From Pseudomonadota bacterium (lineage in GTDB: Bacteria > Pseudomonadota > Alphaproteobacteria > Rhizobiales > Hyphomicrobiaceae), in the NCBI GenBank assembly GCA_023412805.1, contig JAEZRM010000149.1:62001-126000 (forward strand): a stretch of 64,000 bases of DNA, given 5' to 3'. The notes below the pieces were generated by a model, which saw nothing but the letters and a program-made list of their open reading frames with translations, was not told the origin of the DNA and did not search any database. Made by a program: the position numbers and the translations under genes. Shown in pieces: positions 43,584 to 50,865 of this stretch. Every line of letters begins with the position of its first letter. Positions within the stretch are counted from its first letter, which is position 1.

Positions 43584-44369
43584 CTACAGCCATCCGCGCC
43601 ACTTGTAGGCGTAGTAGCCGATCCACTCGCGCGCGGCACTGCTCGTCATGGCGAACGCGCCGGCTTGGGGCAGCCAATCGAGGATGTGCCCGGCACGTCG
43701 ATTGTTCGATCGGAAGTCGCAGGGCGCAGCGTCGACCGGTATGCCCGCGGCGCGGAAGACGGCCAGCGCGCGCGGCATATGGGCTGCCGATGTCACGAGC
43801 AGCGCCGGCTCGAACGGCGGACCACGCATGATCGTGCGGGCCTCGGTCGCGTTTTCGTAGGTATTCCGGCTCGCGGAGCCAACCTCGATGGACGCGGACG
43901 GCACGCCGAGCGTGATCAACATGTCGCGCATGACATCACCCTCCGGGCGTGGTGCCGCATCCCACGGCAGCAGTCCGCCGACAGCGATGATCCGCTTGAC
44001 GTGACCGGACCTGAAGAGATGCGCCGCATACCAGATGCGGTCCGCCGCTTCATACAGTTCAGGCGTTTCGCGCGGTGGGGCGGGAGCGCCGACCGCTCCG
44101 CCGAGCACGATGGCAATTTCGGCGCGCGGTAAAGTCGTGGGATCGGAAGTGTGCTGGCGCTCGAGGGTGCCCATCATCCAATTGGCGAAGACGGGCATTG
44201 CGCTGATCCAGAATATAGCGAGTGCGGCCATGACGAACGCGGCCGAGGAGCGGCGCGCGCGAAACCCGAGGCTGATCGCGGCGCCGAGCAGCGTCAGCAC
44301 GATCAGCCCCTCCGGTAGCACCAGAAGCGGTCCGATCTTGGATGCCAGCAGCAGGAGTTCTGAAGTCAT
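43584..44369 (-). CDS. YdcF/ElyC-family (DUF218) membrane protein
   Basis: A 261-residue protein with two N-terminal membrane helices (PLLVLPEGLIVLTLLGAAIS and AFVMAALAIFWISAMPVFA) and a periplasmic DUF218 domain. Conserved blocks are AEIAIVLGGAVG, KRIIAVGGLLPWDA and ASRNTYENATEARTIM, and SAAHMPRALAVF. ElyC acts in envelope (peptidoglycan precursor) homeostasis in E. coli; most members have no known reaction. It converges on the J-domain gene. Confidence 0.9.
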   Translation of the reverse strand: MTSELLLLASKIGPLLVLPEGLIVLTLLGAAISLGFRARRSSAAFVMAALAIFWISAMPVFANWMMGTLERQHTSDPTTLPRAEIAIVLGGAVGAPAPPRETPELYEAADRIWYAAHLFRSGHVKRIIAVGGLLPWDAAPRPEGDVMRDMLITLGVPSASIEVGSASRNTYENATEARTIMRGPPFEPALLVTSAAHMPRALAVFRAAGIPVDAAPCDFRSNNRRAGHILDWLPQAGAFAMTSSAAREWIGYYAYKWRGWL

Positions 44370-44428
44370 AGGCGATACGAGGCTCGGGATGCGGATGCTG
44401 CGATTGCAGGGTATTTGAAGACGATAAA

Positions 44429-44455
44429 GGGCGCTCGGGCAATGCCCGAACGCCC
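44429..44455 (-). terminator. Rho-independent terminator of the VOC gene
   Basis: A 12-bp stem on the minus strand (GGGCGTTCGGGC / GCCCGAGCGCCC, one G-U pair) with loop ATT, followed by TTTATCGTCTT. It lies 37 bases after the stop of the VOC-family gene. Confidence 0.8.
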
Positions 44456-44492
44456 CGCGGCGAGTAGAGGCAGCAACGAGATCGACGCTCGC

Positions 44493-44870
44493 TTATCCGC
44501 GATGCATCGCGCAGATCTTGTTACCGGCCGGGTCGCGCAGGTACGCGAGATAAAGCTTCATGGTGCCCATCTCGCGCCAGCCGGGCGGATCCTCGATGCT
44601 CTTGCCGCCGGCTGCCACTCCGGCAGCATGAAATGCGTCGACCTGTTCCGTGCTGGTGCAGGCAAAGCCGATGGTGCCGCCGTTGGCGTGGCAGGCGTCC
44701 TTGCCGTCGATCGGTTTGCTGATGCCGAAGACGCCCGTCTTGGTGCGATAGAAGACACGACCTTTGGGATCGGCGCCGCCCTCCGGAATACCGATGGCGC
44801 CCAGGGCGGCATCGTAGAATTTCTTGGACTTGCCAACGTCGTCGGACCCGACCATGACGTGCGAGAACAT
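44493..44870 (-). CDS. VOC (glyoxalase/bleomycin-resistance) family protein
   Basis: A 125-residue vicinal oxygen chelate protein. It starts MFSHVMVGSDDVGKSKKFYD, the usual first beta-alpha unit, and has GTIGFACTSTEQVDAFHAAG and YLAYLRDPAGNKICAMHR as the second. Metal ligands would be His4, a mid-chain residue and a C-terminal acidic residue, but the set is incomplete by eye. It may be a lyase, isomerase or binding protein. ATG 44870 has GGAG 9 bases upstream and is preferred to 44915. Confidence 0.88.
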   Translation of the reverse strand: MFSHVMVGSDDVGKSKKFYDAALGAIGIPEGGADPKGRVFYRTKTGVFGISKPIDGKDACHANGGTIGFACTSTEQVDAFHAAGVAAGGKSIEDPPGWREMGTMKLYLAYLRDPAGNKICAMHRG

Positions 44871-45114
44871 GCGTAAACGCTCCTTTGTTCGATTTAGCAA
44901 GGCATTGCTTCGCACCCCTTGAGCCGGGGGACGGTTGCCTAAGGCTAGTCTATCGCCGGAAACGTGTGTCCGTCACGCACGGCGTGCCGACTATCTGCAA
45001 TGCGTCCGGGCGCGCGCTGGCAAAAGCGCAAGCGAGGCTGCGACCAGCGCCTGCTGCCCGGCCTCGCTGCTCTATCGCTTCGCTCTCGATGGAGATGCGC
45101 GAGTGTATGACCGC

Positions 45115-45636
45115 TCAGGCGGCGTACCGCGCGCGCATGGCCTCGAACTTGGCGACCTGATCGGCCTTGAGTTCGCGATTCTCGTCCCGGCGCACGAAGA
45201 CCTTGAACATGGCTTCGCCATCGCCATTGAAGAACTGGATCGACATGGACTGCCGCCCCATGAACGGGCGCGACAGGAATACGATTCGTGAGCAAGCCTC
45301 GGCTCGGATATGGCCGCCGATCGGGCTGTCGCCGTGAATATTGTAGTAACCGCGGCCGAATGAGCCAGGTGGGATCGACCCGGCACATTCGAGCACGATA
45401 TCAGGCGTGTGCACGATGAAGAGAATCTCGCCCCAGCTCTCGAGCTCCTTCATGACATCGGCGAAGAGATCGCCTTTGATGAGCGTGCGATGGGCCGGTG
45501 GCAGCGACTCGACGACCGCGAGCGTGCTTACGCCGTACTCGCGAGCGATGCGCTCGACGATGCCGTCGGGGTTCTTGGCAAGCCGCTCGTGCAACGGCTC
45601 CAGTGGGGCGCCGGCCTCGCGGATCATCTCACTCAT
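45115..45636 (-). CDS. hutX: Cytoplasmic haem-utilisation carrier HutX/HuvX
   Basis: A 173-residue HutX-type protein. Family blocks are ANPDGIVERIAREYGVST-like LAKNPDGIVERIAREYG, WGEILFIVHTPDIVLECAGS and NIHGDSPIGGHIRAEACSRI. HutX takes haem arriving in the cytoplasm and passes it to a haem-degrading enzyme. The gene follows such an enzyme by 33 bases in the same operon, and the hmuTUV importer is on the other strand, so the locus forms one haem-iron pathway. Confidence 0.9.
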   Translation of the reverse strand: MSEMIREAGAPLEPLHERLAKNPDGIVERIAREYGVSTLAVVESLPPAHRTLIKGDLFADVMKELESWGEILFIVHTPDIVLECAGSIPPGSFGRGYYNIHGDSPIGGHIRAEACSRIVFLSRPFMGRQSMSIQFFNGDGEAMFKVFVRRDENRELKADQVAKFEAMRARYAA

Positions 45637-45669
45637 GGTGCTGCTTCCCTCTTGAATGCCGGCGATCGC

Positions 45670-46020
45670 TTACTCTGCAGCGTGCATGATCTTGCTGCCG
45701 TCGGCCTTCACTTCCTGGATGACGTGGAAGCCCTCGAATTCGGGATGGCCGACAGTGAGGGGCTGTGTGCGCTCGTTGCCGGCGCGCGCGTGCGCCTTGC
45801 GGAAGGCTTCCGACTTCGTCCAGGCGAGGAAGTCCTCGTAGGTCTCCCAGAGGGTGTGCGACGAATAGAGGTGATGGTCTTCCTTCTCCGGCCCCTTCAG
45901 GAGGTGAAACTCGACGAAGCCCTTCATCTCGTGAAGGTAGCTTTCGCGGGTCGCCCAGAGCTGCTCGAACGCCTTCGCCTGATCCTTGACGACACGGAAG
46001 CGGTTCATCGCGATGTACAT
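45670..46020 (-). CDS. IsdG/MhuD-type haem-degrading monooxygenase
   Basis: A 116-residue ABM-fold protein. The catalytic triad of IsdG-family haem oxygenases is seen at almost the same positions: Asn6 (IAMNRF), Trp67 (FLAWTKSEAF) and His77 (RKAHARAG). It would open the haem ring and release iron in the cytoplasm, using electrons from a reductase. Its gene is first in a two-gene operon with hutX, divergent from hmuTUV. The C-terminus is longer than in IsdG and acidic/histidine-containing. Confidence 0.88.
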   Translation of the reverse strand: MYIAMNRFRVVKDQAKAFEQLWATRESYLHEMKGFVEFHLLKGPEKEDHHLYSSHTLWETYEDFLAWTKSEAFRKAHARAGNERTQPLTVGHPEFEGFHVIQEVKADGSKIMHAAE

Positions 46021-46671
46021 AGGTATCTCCTTGCCTCTTCTTTACTGAAGTCTAAGCGCGGAAACGGGCGGTAGCACGACCGCCAGTCACCAATTCGATG
46101 CGGCGCCCCTGGGGCGAGTGTCGTAGCTCGATCTGCTGCTTGCTGTTACCCGGCGCAGAACCTTAGGGTAACACAGCGGCGCGCATCGAAGCCCGAGGTC
46201 GTTGATCTGGGTCGGATGTGAGGGGCGAAACCGCCAGTGCTGACTGTCGCGAATAGGGTCCGCTTCCATCTTCTTGTCCTAGCCCCCGGCCGGACAACAT
46301 GCGAGCCGCCGCATTCGTCCATCAAGTGTGCTCAAGCGGTCTGGCTGGCTGGCGAGGGCTTGGTGAGCAGTCGCGGGCGTGCTGACGGCCGAACGTTGCC
46401 CGCTGTCTTCAGACGGGTTCACGATCAGCGGCGCCAATCTATTTTTCTTTACTGATACAGTCAAGTATGAGATGGCAGAGCATCCCGTAGGGGAGTTGGC
46501 CAGCAGGCGTCAATGTGACGGCGCGTTCAGTTGAGGGGTGCGGAATGGCTCACTTTGCGCACCCGGTATTCCGAGCTGCTCGTGGCCAGCCCCAAAGTCG
46601 CCACGGCTGCGAGGACAGTCGCCTTGGCTTGTGGTGGGCAATGTGATCACCAAACAAATGGAAAGCGCGCG
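46021..46671. other. Divergent promoter region of the haem locus
   Basis: No gene is supported in these 651 bases. The 11-mer TTCTTTACTGA occurs twice in the same orientation, at 46038-46048 (18 bases upstream of the haem-oxygenase start) and 46445-46455 (216 bases upstream of hmuT). Repeats at both ends of a divergent haem locus are candidate iron-control sites, but they do not match a known Fur, RirA or Irr box. Confidence 0.4.
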
Positions 46672-47562
46672 ATGATCAACGTTCGCTTCGATCGATGCGT
46701 GAGCTTCGTTCTGGCCTTGACAGCCGCGATCGCCTTCGCAGGCAGTCCGGCAGCGCAGGCAAAGGAGCCGTCACGGATTCTCTCTGTCGGCGGCGCCGTT
46801 ACGGAGATTCTCTACGAGCTCGGTGCGGCCGATCGCATCATCGCTGTCGACTCGACGAGTCAGTTTCCGCGCGAGGCGCTCAAGACGCACAAGAACGTCG
46901 GTTATTATCGTGCTCTTTCTACCGAAGGCGTGCTCTCGGTGGGGCCGAACATCATCATTGCGAGCGATAAAGCTGGCCCGCCGGAAGTGGTTCGTGCGCT
47001 GAAGGGAAGCGGCATCGACTATTTCGAGGTCAACGACGATCCGAATGCCGACGCCCTGAAGGCGCGGGTGCGTGCGATTGCCACGAAGATCCAGCAAGCC
47101 GAGGCTGGCGATGTGCTCGTCGCGCGTATCGAAAAGGGCTTTGCCGATCTCGCCGAGGCGCGAGCACGGCTGTCGCGAAATCCGGCAGTGCTGTTCGTGA
47201 TAAGCGTCCAGGGTGGGCGGGCTGTCGTCGGGGGCGCCGAGACGAGCGCCGACACCATGCTGCGCCTCGCCGGCGCGAAGAATGCAGCCTCCAGCCTCAA
47301 CGGTTTCAAGCCGGTCTCCGAGGAATCGCTGATTGCCATGGACCCTGAAGTGATCGTCCTGATGAGCCGATCGTCGGGGGCCGGCATTCATGATGCAGTG
47401 CTGGCGCTTCCGGGAGTCGCCGCCACACGCGCCGGGCGCGACCGGCGCCTGATCGAGGTGGACGGTCTCTATTTCCTCGGCTTTGGTCCGCGCGCGCCGG
47501 CCGCTGCGGGCGATCTCATGAAGCAGCTACAGGCCCCAAGCCCCCAGGGGTCGAAAGGATGA
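46672..47562 (+). CDS. hmuT: Haem ABC transporter periplasmic binding protein HmuT
   Basis: A 296-residue cluster A-II binding protein. The signal peptide runs to SPAAQAKEP. HmuT blocks are RILSVGGAVTEILYELGAAD, NVGYYRALSTEGVLSVGPN, IASDKAGPPEVVRALKGSG and GAETSADTMLRLAGAKNA. It captures haem in the periplasm and docks on HmuU. The frame is open back to 46531, but signal-peptide position favours ATG 46672. The gene overlaps hmuU by ATGA. Confidence 0.93.
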   Translation: MINVRFDRCVSFVLALTAAIAFAGSPAAQAKEPSRILSVGGAVTEILYELGAADRIIAVDSTSQFPREALKTHKNVGYYRALSTEGVLSVGPNIIIASDKAGPPEVVRALKGSGIDYFEVNDDPNADALKARVRAIATKIQQAEAGDVLVARIEKGFADLAEARARLSRNPAVLFVISVQGGRAVVGGAETSADTMLRLAGAKNAASSLNGFKPVSEESLIAMDPEVIVLMSRSSGAGIHDAVLALPGVAATRAGRDRRLIEVDGLYFLGFGPRAPAAAGDLMKQLQAPSPQGSKG

Positions 47563-48665
47563 ACCGCGCCGAGATGCGCATCCGCCCGGCGGAGCACGTC
47601 GCACCGGTCGCTGCGCTGCCAAAGCCTCGCGGGCTATGGGTACTTCCATTCGCAGGCGCGGCGCTCGTTGTCCTGGCGATCGCCTCGCTGGCGATCGGTC
47701 CCACCGGAATATCGCTCGGCTCGCTGCCGCGTGTCCTTCAGGCCGCTTACAGTGGTGACATGAGCGATCCGGTCCTGCGACGCGAACATCTCGTGCTGGT
47801 TGGAATCCGGCTGCCGCGGCTGCTGCTCGGCGCCTTCGTCGGCGGCGCGCTGGCGGTTGCGGGCGCCATGATGCAGGGTCTCTTCCGCAATCCGCTCGCC
47901 GATCCGGGCCTCATCGGCGTGTCGTCGGGTGCTGCTCTTTTCGCGGTCGCTACCATTGCGCTCGGGGCGACGCCGGCTCTCGCGTGGATGCGTGTGTTCG
48001 GTTTCTACGCGCTGCCCGTGGCGGCGTTCGCCGGCGGATTGATGACGTCGCTGATCCTCGTGTGGATCGCCAATCGCGGTGGCGCACTCTCCGTCGCGAC
48101 GCTGCTGCTGTCCGGCGTTGCGATCGCGGCCATCACTGGTGCTCTGACCGGGCTCATGGCCTACGTCAGCGACGACCGCGAGCTGCGAGACCTGACGCTT
48201 TGGTCGATGGGCAGCCTCTCCGGCTCGAGCTGGACCAAAGTGATCGCGGTCGTGCCGTTTGTCGTGGCGCTACTTGTCGTCACCCCATCGCTGACGCGAG
48301 CCCTGAATGGATTTCTGCTCGGCGAGGCGGAGGCCTATCATCTCGGCATCGCTGTCGAGCGCGTCAAGCTCGTGATCGTGGTGACGACGGCAGCGGCCGT
48401 GGGTGCGGCCGTGGCCGTGGCGGGGGTCGTCGGTTTCGTGGGATTGGTGGTCCCGCACTTCGTGCGTCTTTTGACAGGGCCCGATCATCGCATGGTGCTG
48501 CCGGTTAGTGCCGTGCTCGGTGCGGCGCTGGTTGTTGGCGCCGATGTCGTGGCGCGCATCATCGTCGCGCCGGCGGAGCTGCCACTCGGTATCGTGATGG
48601 CGGTCGTCGGCGGTCCGGTATTCCTGCACCTGGTTCTCTCACGCGGCGTTGCGGGGGCGGATTGA
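47559..48665 (+). CDS. hmuU: Haem ABC transporter permease HmuU
   Basis: A 368-residue FecCD-family permease with about ten helices. Typical blocks are IRLPRLLLGAFVGGALAVAG, MQGLFRNPLADPGLIGVSSG, LTLWSMGSLSGSSW and VGFVGLVVPHFVRLLTGPDH. A cytoplasmic N-terminal extension of about 28 residues precedes the first helix. It overlaps hmuT (ATGA) and its stop overlaps the hmuV start (TGATG), so the three genes are translated together. Confidence 0.94.
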   Translation: MNRAEMRIRPAEHVAPVAALPKPRGLWVLPFAGAALVVLAIASLAIGPTGISLGSLPRVLQAAYSGDMSDPVLRREHLVLVGIRLPRLLLGAFVGGALAVAGAMMQGLFRNPLADPGLIGVSSGAALFAVATIALGATPALAWMRVFGFYALPVAAFAGGLMTSLILVWIANRGGALSVATLLLSGVAIAAITGALTGLMAYVSDDRELRDLTLWSMGSLSGSSWTKVIAVVPFVVALLVVTPSLTRALNGFLLGEAEAYHLGIAVERVKLVIVVTTAAAVGAAVAVAGVVGFVGLVVPHFVRLLTGPDHRMVLPVSAVLGAALVVGADVVARIIVAPAELPLGIVMAVVGGPVFLHLVLSRGVAGAD

Positions 48666-49504
48666 TGGGCCGGATCGAACTCAGCAGCGTAACCGTCGAG
48701 CGTAACGGGCGCACGCTCATATCCGGTGTGGACCTGGTGCTCGAGCCCGGCCGCACAACCGTTTTGATCGGACCCAATGGCGCCGGCAAATCCACCGCGC
48801 TCAAAGTCGCCTCAGGCGTCTGGCCGGCGACCAAGGGAGCGGCAACCCTGGACGGTCGAAGAATTTCCGACTTCAAGCCGCGCGAGCTTGCCGAGCGGCG
48901 TGCGCTGGTTGCACAAGGAGCGAGCCTCGGCTTTCCGTTCACCGTCGGTGAGGTCGTCATGTTGGGCGCAAGCGTGCCCGGTTTCGGCCTGGACGAAAGT
49001 CCGGAGATCGCGATCGGGGCTCTCGCCGCCGTCGGGCTCACGGGTTTCGAGGCGCGCAACTATCTGGAACTCTCCGGGGGCGAGCGACAACGCGTGCACA
49101 TTGCCCGCGCGCTGTGCCAGCTCAATGCGGCCATGCGGCACGGTGTCGATGGGCAGGTCATTCTGCTGGATGAGCCCACGGCCAGCCTCGATCCCGCACA
49201 GCAGACACAGGTCATGGCTCTGTGCCGACACTTGGCGACCTCCGGGCTGACCGTGGTGCTCGTACTGCACGATCTCAATCTCGCGGCGGCGTGGGCGGAT
49301 GTGCTGGTGGTCATGGCCAAAGGACGGGTCCGTGCAGTGGGCCCTCCGCGGGACGTGCTCACGGACGAGCTGCTGGCGTCGGTTTATGGCTGGACGGCGC
49401 GAGTAAACACCACGCCGCAAGATGGTGACGTCTTTGTGCTTCCGCATCACGCGCGCTACATGGCGTCATCCGCCGGCGCGGTTGGACGGGATCCTGTTCG
49501 CTAG
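48665..49504 (+). CDS. hmuV: Haem ABC transporter ATP-binding protein HmuV
   Basis: A 279-residue ABC ATPase with Walker A GPNGAGKST, signature LSGGERQR, Walker B ILLDEPTASLD and H-loop VLHDLN. The insertion after RARALCQLNAAMRHGVDGQ-like sequence (a variable loop before Walker B) is typical of HmuV. The ATG at 48665 shares one base with the hmuU stop; a TTG just upstream is not needed. It powers haem import through HmuU. Confidence 0.94.
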   Translation: MGRIELSSVTVERNGRTLISGVDLVLEPGRTTVLIGPNGAGKSTALKVASGVWPATKGAATLDGRRISDFKPRELAERRALVAQGASLGFPFTVGEVVMLGASVPGFGLDESPEIAIGALAAVGLTGFEARNYLELSGGERQRVHIARALCQLNAAMRHGVDGQVILLDEPTASLDPAQQTQVMALCRHLATSGLTVVLVLHDLNLAAAWADVLVVMAKGRVRAVGPPRDVLTDELLASVYGWTARVNTTPQDGDVFVLPHHARYMASSAGAVGRDPVR

Positions 49505-50099
49505 CCTGGACGTACCCGCTTTGGTGGTGATGCGCCGCTGTGTGGTCCAGCTCTTGCCGTAAATATCTCTTGCAGAATGGATGACGAGACGTCCGAACCA
49601 TGCGCGGCAAAAGCGTACCGTTCGTCGAGCCTCGTCATCCGCGCTCGTATTAGCGTGTGCTTGCAGGCGCGGGCGTGTTGAGCAGCTGCTGCTCCCACAG
49701 GCACGCGATGCCGCTACTGTGAATTGCGCAAGTTTGGGTAGTCGTTGGCTAAATTGTTTTGATCGCGAAAGCGACGACGCCTGCCACCGAGAGCTTGCCC
49801 GCTCGGGGGAGCGCGTGGTGCTCCATTGCACTGCTGACGTAAGTACGGCCCGGGCTGCTCAGCTCAAGGCACTTGTCAGGCTGCGCTCAGTCGCCAGGCC
49901 ATGGCGCCGGTGACATTCAACAGGTGATCGTGGACGGTGCGAGCGCCTGAGCGCCACATGAGAGTATGACGAACAAGAAAACAGGGGCCGCTCTCGCAGC
50001 CCCTGTTTTGAATTGTGGAGGGGATCCCGGACGGCGACCCTCTGGGGGGAGGGGGGAAAGGGTCGCCGCCCGGCTTCTCGGCAGCTGCTCGATGTGCGG
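49505..50099. other. Intergenic region after hmuV
   Basis: No gene is convincing in these 595 bases. The right end has two hairpins that serve the secreted-protein genes: a strong terminator at 49978-50009 and a 9-bp stem CGGCGACCC/GGGTCGCCG at 50032-50068 with a G-rich 19-base loop, 31 bases after the gene stop. Confidence 0.45.
49978..50009. terminator. Bidirectional Rho-independent terminator
   Basis: An 11-bp perfect stem AAAACAGGGGC / GCCCCTGTTTT with a 10-base loop. The four terminal A/T pairs provide a U-run on both strands. It ends the transcript of the small secreted-protein genes on the minus strand and can also stop read-through from hmuV. Confidence 0.85.
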
Positions 50100-50348
50100 T
50101 CAGGGCGTGGCGATGGTGATGTCGCCGAACGTGGTGTCGGTCAGCGGCAGCGCATCGCGATAGTCGCCGTTGCTGGAGCGCGGCAGTGCCTGACGGTGAT
50201 CGTCGTTGCTGACGCGGGGGAGCGCCTGCTCGTAGCCCGCCGAATGCGGGACGGCGATGGTGATGTCGTCGAAGGGCTTGAACGGCTGGGCGTTGGCGGC
50301 GCCGGCGAAAACGCCGAGGGCAACGAGGGTGCTGAGGATCGTCTTCAT
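50100..50348 (-). CDS. Small secreted repeat protein, copy 2
   Basis: An 82-residue exported protein. The signal peptide MKTILSTLVALGVFAGAANA is followed by a mature part of about 62 residues without cysteine. The mature part holds three ALP units (EQALPRVSNDDHR, QALPRSSNGDYR, DALPLTDTT) framed by DITIAVPHS at the front and DITIATP at the end. It differs from its neighbour copy at only four residues (14, 37, 46, 61). GGAGA 8 bases upstream is a good ribosome site. Function is unknown; the repeated acidic/aromatic units suggest a surface or metal/ion-binding role, which is speculation. Confidence 0.85.
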   Translation of the reverse strand: MKTILSTLVALGVFAGAANAQPFKPFDDITIAVPHSAGYEQALPRVSNDDHRQALPRSSNGDYRDALPLTDTTFGDITIATP

Positions 50349-50430
50349 GGTAGTTCTCCGTTGGGTTCTGGTTAAGACCCGCCGCGCCCATTTTTCGGAG
50401 CGGCGCGGGTCAAGTGTTCCGGGATGAGGG

Positions 50431-50679
50431 TTATGGGGTCGCGATGGTGATGTCGCCGAACGTGGTGTCGGTCAGCGGCAGCGCATCGCGATAGTCGTCG
50501 TTGCTGGAGCGCGGCAGTGCCTGACGGTGATCATCATTGCTGATGCGGGGAAGCGCCTGCTCGTAGCCCGTCGAATGAGGGACGGCGATCGTGATGTCGT
50601 CGAAGGGCTTGAACGGCTGGGCGTTGGCGGCACCGGCGAGAACGCCGAGGGCAACGAGGGTGCTGAGGATGGTCTTCAT
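50431..50679 (-). CDS. Small secreted repeat protein, copy 1
   Basis: The upstream member of the tandem pair, 82 residues, with Leu14, Thr37, Ile46 and Asp61 where copy 2 has Phe, Ala, Val and Gly. The repeat period is 331 bases. The 5' region carries GGTA-rich dyads (50759-50770 and 50809-50822), and the histidine kinase gene lies just beyond. Both copies are probably read from one promoter here, with a partial hairpin between them (50379-50415). Conservative substitutions and an intact frame in both copies indicate selection to keep two copies. Confidence 0.85.
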   Translation of the reverse strand: MKTILSTLVALGVLAGAANAQPFKPFDDITIAVPHSTGYEQALPRISNDDHRQALPRSSNDDYRDALPLTDTTFGDITIATP

Positions 50680-50758
50680 GGCTCATCTCCGTCTGGTTCA
50701 ATTTGTGAGCCGCGCTTCGTGGCGGCGATGAACCTAAGATGAGCCTTGCCGGTCCGAA

Positions 50759-50770
50759 CCGGTATTCTAC
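50759..50770. promoter_or_regulatory. CCGGTATTCTAC motif upstream of the secreted-protein pair
   Basis: Eleven of twelve bases match CCGGTATACTAC at 53602-53613, upstream of the receiver gene. A shared site near two units flanking a FixL/FixJ-like pair is a candidate response-regulator site. It lies 80 bases upstream of the first secreted-protein start. Confidence 0.45.
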
Positions 50771-50808
50771 GTGCGGGATCAAAAATTAGAGCACGAGTTT
50801 GAGGACTT

Positions 50809-50822
50809 CATACCTCGGTATG
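50809..50822. promoter_or_regulatory. CATACC-TC-GGTATG dyad
   Basis: A perfect 6-bp inverted repeat with a 2-base centre, 130 bases upstream of the secreted-protein pair and 44 bases after the kinase gene end. It shares the GGTAT core with the neighbouring motif. Confidence 0.4.
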
Positions 50823-50865
50823 TGGCGGGGTGCCGCTACCCCCGATAAATGGCCCGCGGCTGCAG

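Larger units (their letters stand above)
50100..50679 (-). repeat. Tandem gene duplication, period 331 bases
   Basis: The two secreted-protein genes are nearly identical in DNA across their coding regions and keep a similar ribosome site, whereas the spacer between them differs from the upstream region. This is a recent duplication or one kept uniform by gene conversion. Confidence 0.85.

Noticed and set aside
49581..49913. A 110-codon plus-strand frame after hmuV
   Set aside because: No ribosome site, no domain and biased composition; not separable from chance.
50100..50679. The tandem repeat as a CRISPR or other short-repeat array
   Set aside because: The 331-base period reflects two intact protein genes, not short repeats with spacers.
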